Origin: Jongsikchunia kroppenstedtii DSM 45133
GTDB taxonomy: Bacteria; Actinomycetota; Actinomycetes; Mycobacteriales; Mycobacteriaceae
DNA: 64,000 bases
Reading direction: 5' to 3'
Assembly: GCF_000380485.1 (NCBI RefSeq)
Contig: NZ_AQYG01000039.1
Location: 1-64,000, forward strand
Positions 17,251 through 24,116 of the stretch are shown piece after piece. The translations under genes were made by a program, and so were the position numbers. The stretch's first letter is position 1; the number at the start of each line of letters is the position of its first letter. The notes under the pieces are model-generated. The model had not been told where the DNA came from. It saw only the letters and a list, made by a program, of their open reading frames with translations, and did not search any database.

Positions 17251-17893
17251 CGGTATTCACCCCGAGACAGTTCTTCAGTCGGATCAGGCCGTCCCGGATC
17301 CGGGATTTGATCGTGGGCAGCGGCACGTCGAGATGCTCGGCCACCTCTCGGTAGGTGTGCCCGCTGTAGTAGGCCAGTCCGATCACCTCTCGTTGGGTGA
17401 CCGTCAGACTGTCGAGGCAGTCGATGACCTGTTGTTCGTCGAGGTTCTGGGCAACCTGTTCGGCGACGGCGTCGTGCTCACGGCCGAGGTTCGCGCTGGC
17501 ATATGCGTGGTGCCGGTCCGCTGCTGATTGCTCCGACCGGACACGGTCGACGCTGCGACGATGCGCCAGCGTCAACAGCCAGCCCATGGGGCTGCCGTGG
17601 GCCGGGTCGTATTTCTCGGCCGCCGATGTCCACACCTGCAGATACACCTCCTGCGCCACCTCCTCGGCCATCGTGGAATTGCGCAGGATCCGCGATGCCA
17701 GGCCGAACACCCGGCCGCACGTGTCGTCGTAGAACTGCACGAAGGCATCACGATCGCCGTCGGCGATCGCGCCCAGCGAACTGATCAGTCGGGATGTCAG
17801 CGGGTCGGGGTCGCGGTGGTGGCCCGGGACCGCACACGCCACGTACTCCTCGTCGGTGTCGGATGGCTTGTCGGTGCGCTCAGAAAAATTCAA
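17243..17893 (-). CDS. sigK: ECF sigma factor SigK
   Basis: 216 residues from TTG 17893, chosen because GGAGG lies at 17902-17906, eight bases upstream; longer frames run into the upstream gene. Region 2 (DAFVQFYDDTCGRVFGLASRILRN...AEEVAQEVYLQVW) and region 4 (LTVTQREVIGLAYYSGHTYREVAEHLDVPLPTIKSR) are intact. The RskA gene downstream and the ufaA1-like genes upstream identify it as SigK. In mycobacteria it controls mpt70/mpt83 and its own operon. Here those targets lie in the same locus with matching promoters. Its own ribosome site follows the previous stop directly. Confidence 0.93.
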   Translation of the reverse strand: MNFSERTDKPSDTDEEYVACAVPGHHRDPDPLTSRLISSLGAIADGDRDAFVQFYDDTCGRVFGLASRILRNSTMAEEVAQEVYLQVWTSAAEKYDPAHGSPMGWLLTLAHRRSVDRVRSEQSAADRHHAYASANLGREHDAVAEQVAQNLDEQQVIDCLDSLTVTQREVIGLAYYSGHTYREVAEHLDVPLPTIKSRIRDGLIRLKNCLGVNTDA

Positions 17894-17906
17894 TCTTCTT
17901 CCCTCC

Positions 17907-19184
17907 TCACCGATCCAGCACGAAGTGGTGCACATCGAGATAGCCGGACGCGAATCCCGCTTCTGAGTATGCGAGGTAGAGGCGCCACATCCGCCGGAAT
18001 ACCCGATCGAAACCGAGCGCTTCGGCGCCGCTTGCATGAGCGGTGAAGCGCTGCGACCACAGCCGCAGGGTGTGCGCGTAGTCCGGTCCGAAGCTTCGGA
18101 CATCGTGGATGTGCAAAGACGTGTGTCGGGTGGTCATCTCCTGCAGGAGTTCCACCGACGGCAGAAACCCGCCCGGGAAGATGTATTTGTGCACCCAGGT
18201 GTAGCTGTCGCGACTCGCGAGCATCCGATCGTGCGGCATCGTGATGGCCTGCAGCGCGATGCGGCCGTTCGGACGCAGCAGCCGGTCGAGAGTTCGTAGA
18301 TAGGTCGGCAGATGGTGGTACCCGACCGCCTCGATCATTTCGACCGAGACGATCGCGTCGTACTGATCGCGCACGTCGCGGTAGTCCTGGAGTTCGACGG
18401 TGATCTGCTGCGAAAGCCCCGCCGCCGCGATGCGCTCACGGGCCAGCAGCTGTTGTTCGCGGGACAGCGTGATCGTGTGGACATGTGCGCCGCGCCGAGC
18501 CGCCCGGATCGCCAATTCGCCCCAGCCGGTTCCGATCTCCAGCAATCTGGACCCTGCGGTCACCCCGGCGGCATCGAGGAGTTCGTCGAACTTTCGGCCC
18601 TGGGCGTTGCCCAGATCATTCCACTCCGGCCGGCGCGCGACGCGGTCGAAGAGCGCCGACGAATAGGTCATCGTGTCGTCCAGGAACAGACTGAAGAACT
18701 CATTCGACAGGTCATAGTGGTGACTCACGTTGGCGCGTGCGCCCGCGCGGGTTCCGCGTTGGCTGCGGGGCTTGCGCGGGAGGCATATCGCGCGCAGATG
18801 TTGCAGTGGCGCCGGGACCACCGTGGCGATTCGAGTCGCCAGCAGAGTGAGGACGCCCGCCAGGTCGGGAGCCGACCAGTCACCCGCCATGTAGGCCTCA
18901 CCGAAACCGATGAGTCCGCTGTCGGCGACCCGCGCGAAGAAGTCGTCCGAGCGGTGGATGAGCATCCGTGGCCCGGCGGCGTCGGACATCGAACCTGCGC
19001 CGAGGACCGATCCATCCGGAAACTCGACGCGGACCGGCAGCTCACGGACCATGCGACGGAAAAGCGCGGCCGCGACGGGGCGGCCCATGGTGGCACGAAG
19101 GCCGCATGGAACCGTGGCAACCGCGGTCCACCGCGTCGACGCATTCGCGTTGTGGTGGGCCAATCGAGCGTCGTCGGTCGTCAT
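17907..19184 (-). CDS. ufaA1: Cyclopropane-fatty-acyl-phospholipid synthase family methyltransferase (UfaA1-like)
   Basis: 425-residue SAM-dependent enzyme. The N-terminal region (to about 140) contains GEAYMAGDWSAPDLAGVL, typical of bacterial CFA synthases. The methyltransferase core carries NVSHHYDLSNEFFSLFLDDTMTYSSALF, SAM motif LLEIGTGWGELAIRAA and VSVEMIEAVGYHHLPTYL. It ends with the W-R-LYLAYSEAGF segment. Such enzymes transfer methyl or methylene groups to unsaturated acyl chains. ATG 19184 overlaps the DUF1365 stop (ATGA). It is equivalent to Rv0447c in the mycobacterial sigK operon. Confidence 0.9.
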   Translation of the reverse strand: MTTDDARLAHHNANASTRWTAVATVPCGLRATMGRPVAAALFRRMVRELPVRVEFPDGSVLGAGSMSDAAGPRMLIHRSDDFFARVADSGLIGFGEAYMAGDWSAPDLAGVLTLLATRIATVVPAPLQHLRAICLPRKPRSQRGTRAGARANVSHHYDLSNEFFSLFLDDTMTYSSALFDRVARRPEWNDLGNAQGRKFDELLDAAGVTAGSRLLEIGTGWGELAIRAARRGAHVHTITLSREQQLLARERIAAAGLSQQITVELQDYRDVRDQYDAIVSVEMIEAVGYHHLPTYLRTLDRLLRPNGRIALQAITMPHDRMLASRDSYTWVHKYIFPGGFLPSVELLQEMTTRHTSLHIHDVRSFGPDYAHTLRLWSQRFTAHASGAEALGFDRVFRRMWRLYLAYSEAGFASGYLDVHHFVLDR

Positions 19185-19906
19185 CGGAGGTTCTCCTGAG
19201 GTAGCGAACGTGGTTGAAGGGGGAGACGGCGGAGCCACAGACGGATTCCCTGCCAACGGATTCGCAGCGCGACAAGCATGGGGGCGATCGGCATGCGCAG
19301 CACGGTCCGCGCCACTGTCCAGTTGTCGGCCGGCGTGGATCGGCCGGTCATGCTCGCCGTGAAAAGGGTTACCCCGGAGGGGTTTTCGAGCGTTATCACC
19401 AGACCGAGCCGATCGCTCGGTTCCGGCAGGTGCAACCGGTACGTTCCGGAGACCGCGTTGAACGGGGACACGTAGAACGCCTTGGCGACCGTCGCGTTTC
19501 CCTTGCTGTCGGGGAGCACCAGGTACCGGTGACGTTCGCCATAGGTGTTGTGGACCTCGGCGACCACGCAGACGAGCGTGCCCGCGCCGTCGTGGCACCA
19601 GTACACCGTCAGCGGGTTGAACACGACACCGAGAACCCGGGGGTTGGTGAGCATCCGGACCCGGCCGCCGCGGAGATCGATCCCTTCCGACGCCAGGTAG
19701 CCGTCGATGTTGGTCCGCAGGCTCGCGGTCGGATCGCCGAGATGGTCGGCCGTACGGAACCGCGCGAACGGCCGCAACAACGGCGGCAGCTCCGGCAGCG
19801 CATCGAGGTCGACCAGCCAGCTGTAGCCGCGATAGCAGAATTCGTGCCGAATGGGGTGGTGGCGGACGTGGCGGATCCGGGTCCGCACGATCGCCGGCGC
19901 GGTCAT
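19181..19906 (-). CDS. DUF1365 domain protein
   Basis: 241-residue protein of the DUF1365 family. Recognisable segments are IRHVRHHPIRHEFCYRGYSWLVDLDALP, RVRMLTNPRVLGVVFNPLTVYWCHD, VVAEVHNTYGERHRYL and KAFYVSPF. The family is almost always encoded beside a CFA-synthase-like enzyme and a flavin amine oxidase, as here, and is thought to act on lipids; its reaction is unknown to me. ATG 19906 overlaps the amine oxidase stop. Equivalent to Rv0448c. Confidence 0.9.
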   Translation of the reverse strand: MTAPAIVRTRIRHVRHHPIRHEFCYRGYSWLVDLDALPELPPLLRPFARFRTADHLGDPTASLRTNIDGYLASEGIDLRGGRVRMLTNPRVLGVVFNPLTVYWCHDGAGTLVCVVAEVHNTYGERHRYLVLPDSKGNATVAKAFYVSPFNAVSGTYRLHLPEPSDRLGLVITLENPSGVTLFTASMTGRSTPADNWTVARTVLRMPIAPMLVALRIRWQGIRLWLRRLPLQPRSLPQENLR

Positions 19907-21249
19907 GACTTGCTCCGCGCGTACGACGGCACCGACGCCGGGGCAAGCCACGAACCGCCGAGCCGGGCGGCTGCAACCGCGCCGGACAAGGCGCCGTCTT
20001 CGTGAAAGCCCCAGCCGTGATAGGCGCCCGCGAACACGATCCGTTCATCGCCGAGCTCGGGGAGACGCTGCTGAGCCGCCACGAAATCGGGTGAGTACTG
20101 CGGATGTTCGTAGACCATCGACTCGATCACGGCATCCGGGTCGACGCGATCCCCGTCGCCGAGGGTGACGACGAAGTGCCGGTCGGTGTGGCCGCTCAAC
20201 CTCTGCAGTCGGTTCAGGTCGTAGCTCACCAGCACCCGGTCGGGCCGGCTGCTGCAGCCCGGAAGGCGATAGTTCCAGGACGCGCGCGCCCCGGACCGCC
20301 GCGGCAGCACCGACGTGTCGGTGTGCAGGATCGTGCTGTTGGTCGAATAGTCCAGTGCCCCAAGAATTTCGCGCTCGGCAGCGCTGGGTTCCGCAAGAAG
20401 GCGCAGGGCGTCCGCCGGATGCGTCGCCACCACGGCGGCATCGAAGAACCGGATTCGATCGGCGTCGTCGCGCACGGCGACACCGTCCGCCGTGCGCGTC
20501 ACCGTCCGCACCGGCACACCGGGATGCACCGCGTGCAGATGGGCGGCGATCGCGGTCACGTACTGCGCCGAGCCCCCGGAGACCGTGCGCCAGGTCGGGG
20601 AGCCGAACACGGTGAGCATCCCGTGGTGTTCGAGGAAGGTGAGCAGATAGCGAACCGGATAGTTCAGCGCATCGTTCGGCGGACACGACCACACGGCAGC
20701 GACCAGCGGAACCATGAAGTGGTTGGTGAAATAGGCGGTGAATCGGCCATCGGTCAAGAAGTCTCCGAGCGTCCGGAGCGCGCTCGTGTCGGAGGCGGGA
20801 TCACGGGCGAGCTCGGCACGTGCCAGGCGATGGAACCGCGGAACCTCGGCAAGCATGCGCAGGTACCGACGGCGGACGACCGAACGAGGCTCGGCGAACA
20901 GCCCGCGCAGCCCCTTGGCGCCGGCGTATTCCAGACCGCAGCCGTCGCAGCGCACCGACATCGACATGTCGGACTCCTGCGTGACGACGCCGAGTTCGTC
21001 GAACAGCCGCATCAGCGTCGGATAGGTGCGGTCGTTGTGCACGATAAACCCGGAATCCACACCGAGGGTGGGTGATTCGCTCGATCGTGCGGTGACACGG
21101 TGCGTGTGGGCGTGTCCGCCGAGACGCGGCTGCGCCTCGAACAGCGTCACCTCCGCGTGTCGTGCCAGCACCCAGGCTGCCGTCAGGCCGGAGACTCCGC
21201 TGCCGATCACCGCGATCCGTCGCTGCGGCGGCTGGTTCGTCTCGGTCAT
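19903..21249 (-). CDS. FAD-dependent amine oxidase/desaturase-like protein (Rv0449c type)
   Basis: 448-residue flavoprotein. The FAD dinucleotide motif RIAVIGSGVSGLTAAWVLARHAEVTLFEAQPRLGG is at the N-terminus and IVFAGAYHGWGFHEDGALSG near the C-terminus. It belongs to the NAD(P)/FAD amine-oxidase group that accompanies DUF1365 and CFA-synthase-like genes; the likely role is oxidation of lipid or carotenoid-like substrates. ATG 21249 is only 6 bases from the -10 (CGAATA) of the SigK-type promoter, so the message is probably leaderless. First gene of the operon running to at least rskA. Confidence 0.88.
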   Translation of the reverse strand: MTETNQPPQRRIAVIGSGVSGLTAAWVLARHAEVTLFEAQPRLGGHAHTHRVTARSSESPTLGVDSGFIVHNDRTYPTLMRLFDELGVVTQESDMSMSVRCDGCGLEYAGAKGLRGLFAEPRSVVRRRYLRMLAEVPRFHRLARAELARDPASDTSALRTLGDFLTDGRFTAYFTNHFMVPLVAAVWSCPPNDALNYPVRYLLTFLEHHGMLTVFGSPTWRTVSGGSAQYVTAIAAHLHAVHPGVPVRTVTRTADGVAVRDDADRIRFFDAAVVATHPADALRLLAEPSAAEREILGALDYSTNSTILHTDTSVLPRRSGARASWNYRLPGCSSRPDRVLVSYDLNRLQRLSGHTDRHFVVTLGDGDRVDPDAVIESMVYEHPQYSPDFVAAQQRLPELGDERIVFAGAYHGWGFHEDGALSGAVAAARLGGSWLAPASVPSYARSKS

Positions 21250-21253
21250 GCAC

Positions 21254-21283
21254 GGTATTCGCCGCCGGCCGAGCCCTGGATGG
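21254..21283 (-). promoter_or_regulatory. SigK-type promoter of the ufaA1-sigK operon
   Basis: On the minus strand, CCATCC (21278-21283), a 15-base spacer, then GCGAATACC (21254-21262) matches the published mycobacterial SigK consensus (CCATCC...CCGAATCG) except in its last bases. The ATG of the amine oxidase gene lies 6 bases after CGAATA, implying leaderless initiation. The same arrangement is repeated before the fasciclin gene at 22096-22124. Confidence 0.75.
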
Positions 21284-21302
21284 GTGTGACCTGCGACATA
21301 GC

Positions 21303-21334
21303 GATGGCCCGGCCGCGTTGACGGCCGGGCCATC
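21303..21334 (-). terminator. Hairpin after the fasciclin lipoprotein gene
   Basis: A perfect 13-bp stem (GATGGCCCGGCCG and its complement) with a 6-base loop lies 37 bases beyond the fasciclin stop and just upstream of the SigK-type promoter of the next operon. It should insulate the two transcripts. Confidence 0.7.
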
Positions 21335-21370
21335 GGAACCGATGACGAAAAGCCGGGTGAATGGCAGGTC

Positions 21371-22039
21371 CTAGCCGGCCGGCGGCATCAACACGGTGTC
21401 GACCAGGTACACCGTGGCGTTGGCGGTGTGGACTCCGCCGCAGATGACCGAGGCGTCGTTCACCTTGAGGTTGTCGCCGCTGCCGGTGACCGTGACGGTT
21501 CCGCCTTCGACCGTCTTGTGTGTGCCGTCGACCTGCGAAGGGCTGAGCTGACCAGGCACGACGTGGTAGGTGAGAATCTTCGTCAGCTCGGCCGAGTTGG
21601 TCTTCAGACCATCGATGGTCGCTTTGTCGATCTTCGCGAATGCGTCGTCGACCGGGGCGAACACCGTGAACTGGCCGCCGTTGAGCGTATCGACCAGGTT
21701 GACCTGCGGGTTGAGCTTGCCGGAGACCGCGGAGGTGAGCGTGGTCAGCATCGGGTTGTTCGATGCGGCCACCGCCACCGGCGATGTCGACATGCCGGTC
21801 ACCGAACCCGGCCCCGTCGGGACCTTGGCCGCGTAGGCCGCGCAACCCGGTCCGACCAGATCGGCGGCGGGATTCGCAGACATCCCGGTCATGGCCGAGG
21901 AGCTCATGGCTGTTGAATTCATCTGCGAGCTGGACGATGCGGATGAGTCCGAGGAATTGGATGAACAAGCTGACATGCCCACCACGGTCGCCGCCGCCAG
22001 GGCGATAACGGCCGCGGACCTGGACTGGATCTTTCTCAT
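21371..22039 (-). CDS. Fasciclin-domain lipoprotein (MPT83/MPT70-like)
   Basis: 222 residues from ATG 22039, behind AAGGGAG. The signal peptide ends with a lipobox-like GMSAC, so Cys25 is probably lipidated, as in MPT83. A Ser/Met-rich linker follows to about residue 55. The fasciclin domain shows [44 protein letters not shown] and the conserved [11 protein letters not shown]. Two Cys in the domain match the disulfide-bearing mycobacterial homologues. In M. tuberculosis mpt70/mpt83 are the main SigK targets and flank dipZ; here the gene is divergent from dipZ and has a near-ideal SigK promoter. Confidence 0.92.
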   Translation of the reverse strand: MRKIQSRSAAVIALAAATVVGMSACSSNSSDSSASSSSQMNSTAMSSSAMTGMSANPAADLVGPGCAAYAAKVPTGPGSVTGMSTSPVAVAASNNPMLTTLTSAVSGKLNPQVNLVDTLNGGQFTVFAPVDDAFAKIDKATIDGLKTNSAELTKILTYHVVPGQLSPSQVDGTHKTVEGGTVTVTGSGDNLKVNDASVICGGVHTANATVYLVDTVLMPPAG

Positions 22040-22095
22040 GAGATAACTCCCTTGTTGTCGACCGCGGACCCCTCACCGGTCAGCGCTGTCGGGAG

Positions 22096-22124
22096 GTATT
22101 CGGTGTCGGCGCGCAGCGGGATGG
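22096..22124 (-). promoter_or_regulatory. SigK-type promoter of the fasciclin gene
   Basis: On the minus strand, CCATCC (22119-22124), a 15-base spacer, then CCGAATAC (22096-22103) gives the best SigK match in the window. It lies about 57 bases upstream of the ATG, leaving room for a leader with a ribosome site. Spacing is identical to the operon promoter at 21254. Confidence 0.8.
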
Positions 22125-22172
22125 GTGTCGGTGCGAAACCGGGTGCAACAGCGCGGCTTTTCGCAGATGCAC

Positions 22173-22201
22173 CAAGCCGCGACCGTCTCCGGTCCGAATA
22201 C
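22173..22201 (+). promoter_or_regulatory. Candidate SigK-type promoter of dipZ
   Basis: The -10 CCGAATAC (22194-22201) is identical to that of the divergent fasciclin promoter. With the same 15-base spacer the -35 would be CAAGCC, which fits CCATCC at only four of six positions. The dipZ ATG at 22207 lies 6 bases after CGAATA, so the transcript would be leaderless, as predicted for the amine oxidase operon. Confidence 0.5.
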
Positions 22202-22206
22202 CTTGC

Positions 22207-23976
22207 ATGCTCACGTTGGTGCTGATCGGCTTGGTCGGCGGAATGATCACGGGAATCTCGCCGTGCATACTTCCGGTGCTGCCGGTGGTCTTCTTCGCGG
22301 GGACGCAGAACGCCCCATCTGACCGGGCGGACGTGCGGGTCGACGGCGATCGCGGTGGCGGCGATCGCAGTGGGTCTGTCAGCAGCAGGCTTCGAAAGAT
22401 ATACGACCGACTGCATCCCTACCGCGTGATAGCCGGTCTGGTGCTGAGCTTTTCGGTGGTGACCCTGGTCGGCTCCGCGGTGTTGTCGCTACTGCATCTG
22501 CCGCAGGACTCCGTGCGATGGGCAGGCCTTGTGGTGCTGACGCTCATTGGATTGGGCCTGATATTCCCCCGGGTCGAGGAGTTGCTCGAGCGTCCGTTCT
22601 CGCGGTTGCCGCAGTGGTCCGTCGGCGGCGGCAAGAGTGGTTTCGGTCTCGGTCTGGCCCTGGGGGTGCTCTATGTGCCCTGCGCCGGACCGGTGCTGGC
22701 CGCGATCGTCGTCGCCGGCGCCACGGGGCACCTCGGATTGCCCACGATCGTGTTGACGCTGTCGTTCGCCGGCGGAGTCGCGTTGCCGTTGCTCATCTTC
22801 ACCTTCGCCGGACAACGGGTCGCCGGTCGGATCAATGCCTTTCGCCGCCGCCAACGAGGCCTTCGCGTCGCCGGCGGCCTGGTCATGATCGCGTTGGCGG
22901 TCGGGCTGGTTCTCAACCTTCCCGCTGTCCTGCAGCGGGCCATTCCCGACTACACGAATTCTTTGCAGGCCGCGGTGGGGGACCCGGCGAAACTGCAGGG
23001 CCGACTGGATCTCGGCGGGATAGTGACAGACCAGAACCGGGAACTGTCGAACTGCACCGATGGGGCCGCCGACCTCCAGAGTTGTGGCACGGCACCGCAA
23101 TTGAGTGGGATCTCCGGCTGGCTGAACACTCCCGACAACGGCCCGCTGGATCTGCGCGCGCTGCACGGCAAGGTGGTCCTGATCGACTTCTGGGCGTACT
23201 CCTGCATCAACTGCCAGCGCGCGATTCCGCATGAGGTCGACTGGTACCGGACCTATCACGATGCGGGACTGGAGGTCATCGGCGTCCATACGCCGGAATA
23301 CGCGTTCGAGCGGGTGCCTTCAAATGTGGCGTCGGCCGCCAAGAGTCTGCACATCACGTACCCGATTGCCCTCGATACGAACTACTCGACATGGACCGCG
23401 TATCGCAACAGCTATTGGCCGGCCGAGTATTTGATCGATGCAACCGGGACGGTGCGCCACATCAAGTTCGGCGAGGGTGACTACGCCGGCACCGAGCGGC
23501 TCGTCCGGGAGCTGTTGACGGTCGCCCGTCCGGGGGTCGCCTTGCCTGCTTCGACCGACGGCAAGGACACGACGCCCACGACGAGTACTACGCCCGAGAC
23601 GTATCTCGCAGCCGGAAAGGTCGTCAACTACGGCGGCGCCGGCGCGTACGACGCAGGGACATCCGTGTTCTCGGTCCCGGCGACGCTGGCCGCCGATTCA
23701 TTCGCACTCGACGGCCGCTGGACTGTGGATTATCAAGGAGCGACCGCGGTCGGCCCGGACTCGACGATCGCATTGAATTACCACGCCAAGAATGTGTACC
23801 TCGTGGTCGGCGGCACCGGAACCATCAGCGTGACGCAAGGCGGTTCCACCCGCCGGATCGCCATCACCGGTCCGCCCACGCTGCATCAGATCCTCGCATC
23901 GCCGAATAGCGAGAAAGGGCAGGTCGACGTCGGATTGAGCCAGGGCCTGCAAGCGTTCTCGTTCACCTACGGCTAG
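22207..23976 (+). CDS. dipZ: DipZ: CcdA-type membrane thiol transporter fused to thioredoxin-like domain
   Basis: 589-residue membrane protein. The CcdA/DsbD-like transmembrane part (to about 250) has the redox pair in [10 protein letters not shown] and [14 protein letters not shown] thioredoxin-fold domain follows with [20 protein letters not shown] (Cys333/Cys336), then a C-terminal beta domain (about 460-589) as in mycobacterial DipZ. It passes reducing power across the membrane to extracytoplasmic disulfides. Residues 36-60 hold an unusual Asp/Arg/Gly-rich stretch ([18 protein letters not shown]) where a membrane loop is expected. It is transcribed away from the fasciclin gene, with which it shares a 167-bp regulatory region. 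Confidence 0.92.
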   Translation: MLTLVLIGLVGGMITGISPCILPVLPVVFFAGTQNAPSDRADVRVDGDRGGGDRSGSVSSRLRKIYDRLHPYRVIAGLVLSFSVVTLVGSAVLSLLHLPQDSVRWAGLVVLTLIGLGLIFPRVEELLERPFSRLPQWSVGGGKSGFGLGLALGVLYVPCAGPVLAAIVVAGATGHLGLPTIVLTLSFAGGVALPLLIFTFAGQRVAGRINAFRRRQRGLRVAGGLVMIALAVGLVLNLPAVLQRAIPDYTNSLQAAVGDPAKLQGRLDLGGIVTDQNRELSNCTDGAADLQSCGTAPQLSGISGWLNTPDNGPLDLRALHGKVVLIDFWAYSCINCQRAIPHEVDWYRTYHDAGLEVIGVHTPEYAFERVPSNVASAAKSLHITYPIALDTNYSTWTAYRNSYWPAEYLIDATGTVRHIKFGEGDYAGTERLVRELLTVARPGVALPASTDGKDTTPTTSTTPETYLAAGKVVNYGGAGAYDAGTSVFSVPATLAADSFALDGRWTVDYQGATAVGPDSTIALNYHAKNVYLVVGGTGTISVTQGGSTRRIAITGPPTLHQILASPNSEKGQVDVGLSQGLQAFSFTYG

Positions 23977-24015
23977 CGGAGCGAAGTCTTCGGGCGGAAT
24001 CTTCAAAAAGTTGGA

Positions 24016-24036
24016 GTTGAGCGGAATAGACTCAAC
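24016..24036. promoter_or_regulatory. HAIR element (HspR operator) of clpB
   Basis: GTTGAGC-N7-ACTCAAC matches 11 of 14 HAIR positions and is itself a near-perfect inverted repeat (GTTGAG/CTCAAC around an off-centre N7). It overlaps the GGAATA -35 at 24023. HspR is encoded in the dnaK operon in the same window. Confidence 0.8.
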
Positions 24037-24048
24037 CTTGGCGACGTT
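24023..24048 (+). promoter_or_regulatory. SigH-type promoter of clpB
   Basis: GGAATA, a 17-base spacer, then GTT has the same geometry as the dnaK promoter at 4224-4249. The -35 hexamer is inside the HAIR element, so HspR binding would directly block this promoter. Confidence 0.65.
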
Positions 24049-24116
24049 GGACATATCGATGGTGCCGACCAGGCACTACGACAAGACTTGTATCCAACGA
24101 CTTCGAGGAGGGAATA

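Noticed and set aside
16010-18103. Longer N-terminal start for SigK (frame open to 18103)
   Set aside because: The extension would lie wholly within the cyclopropane synthase gene, and a GGAGG site directly precedes TTG 17893.
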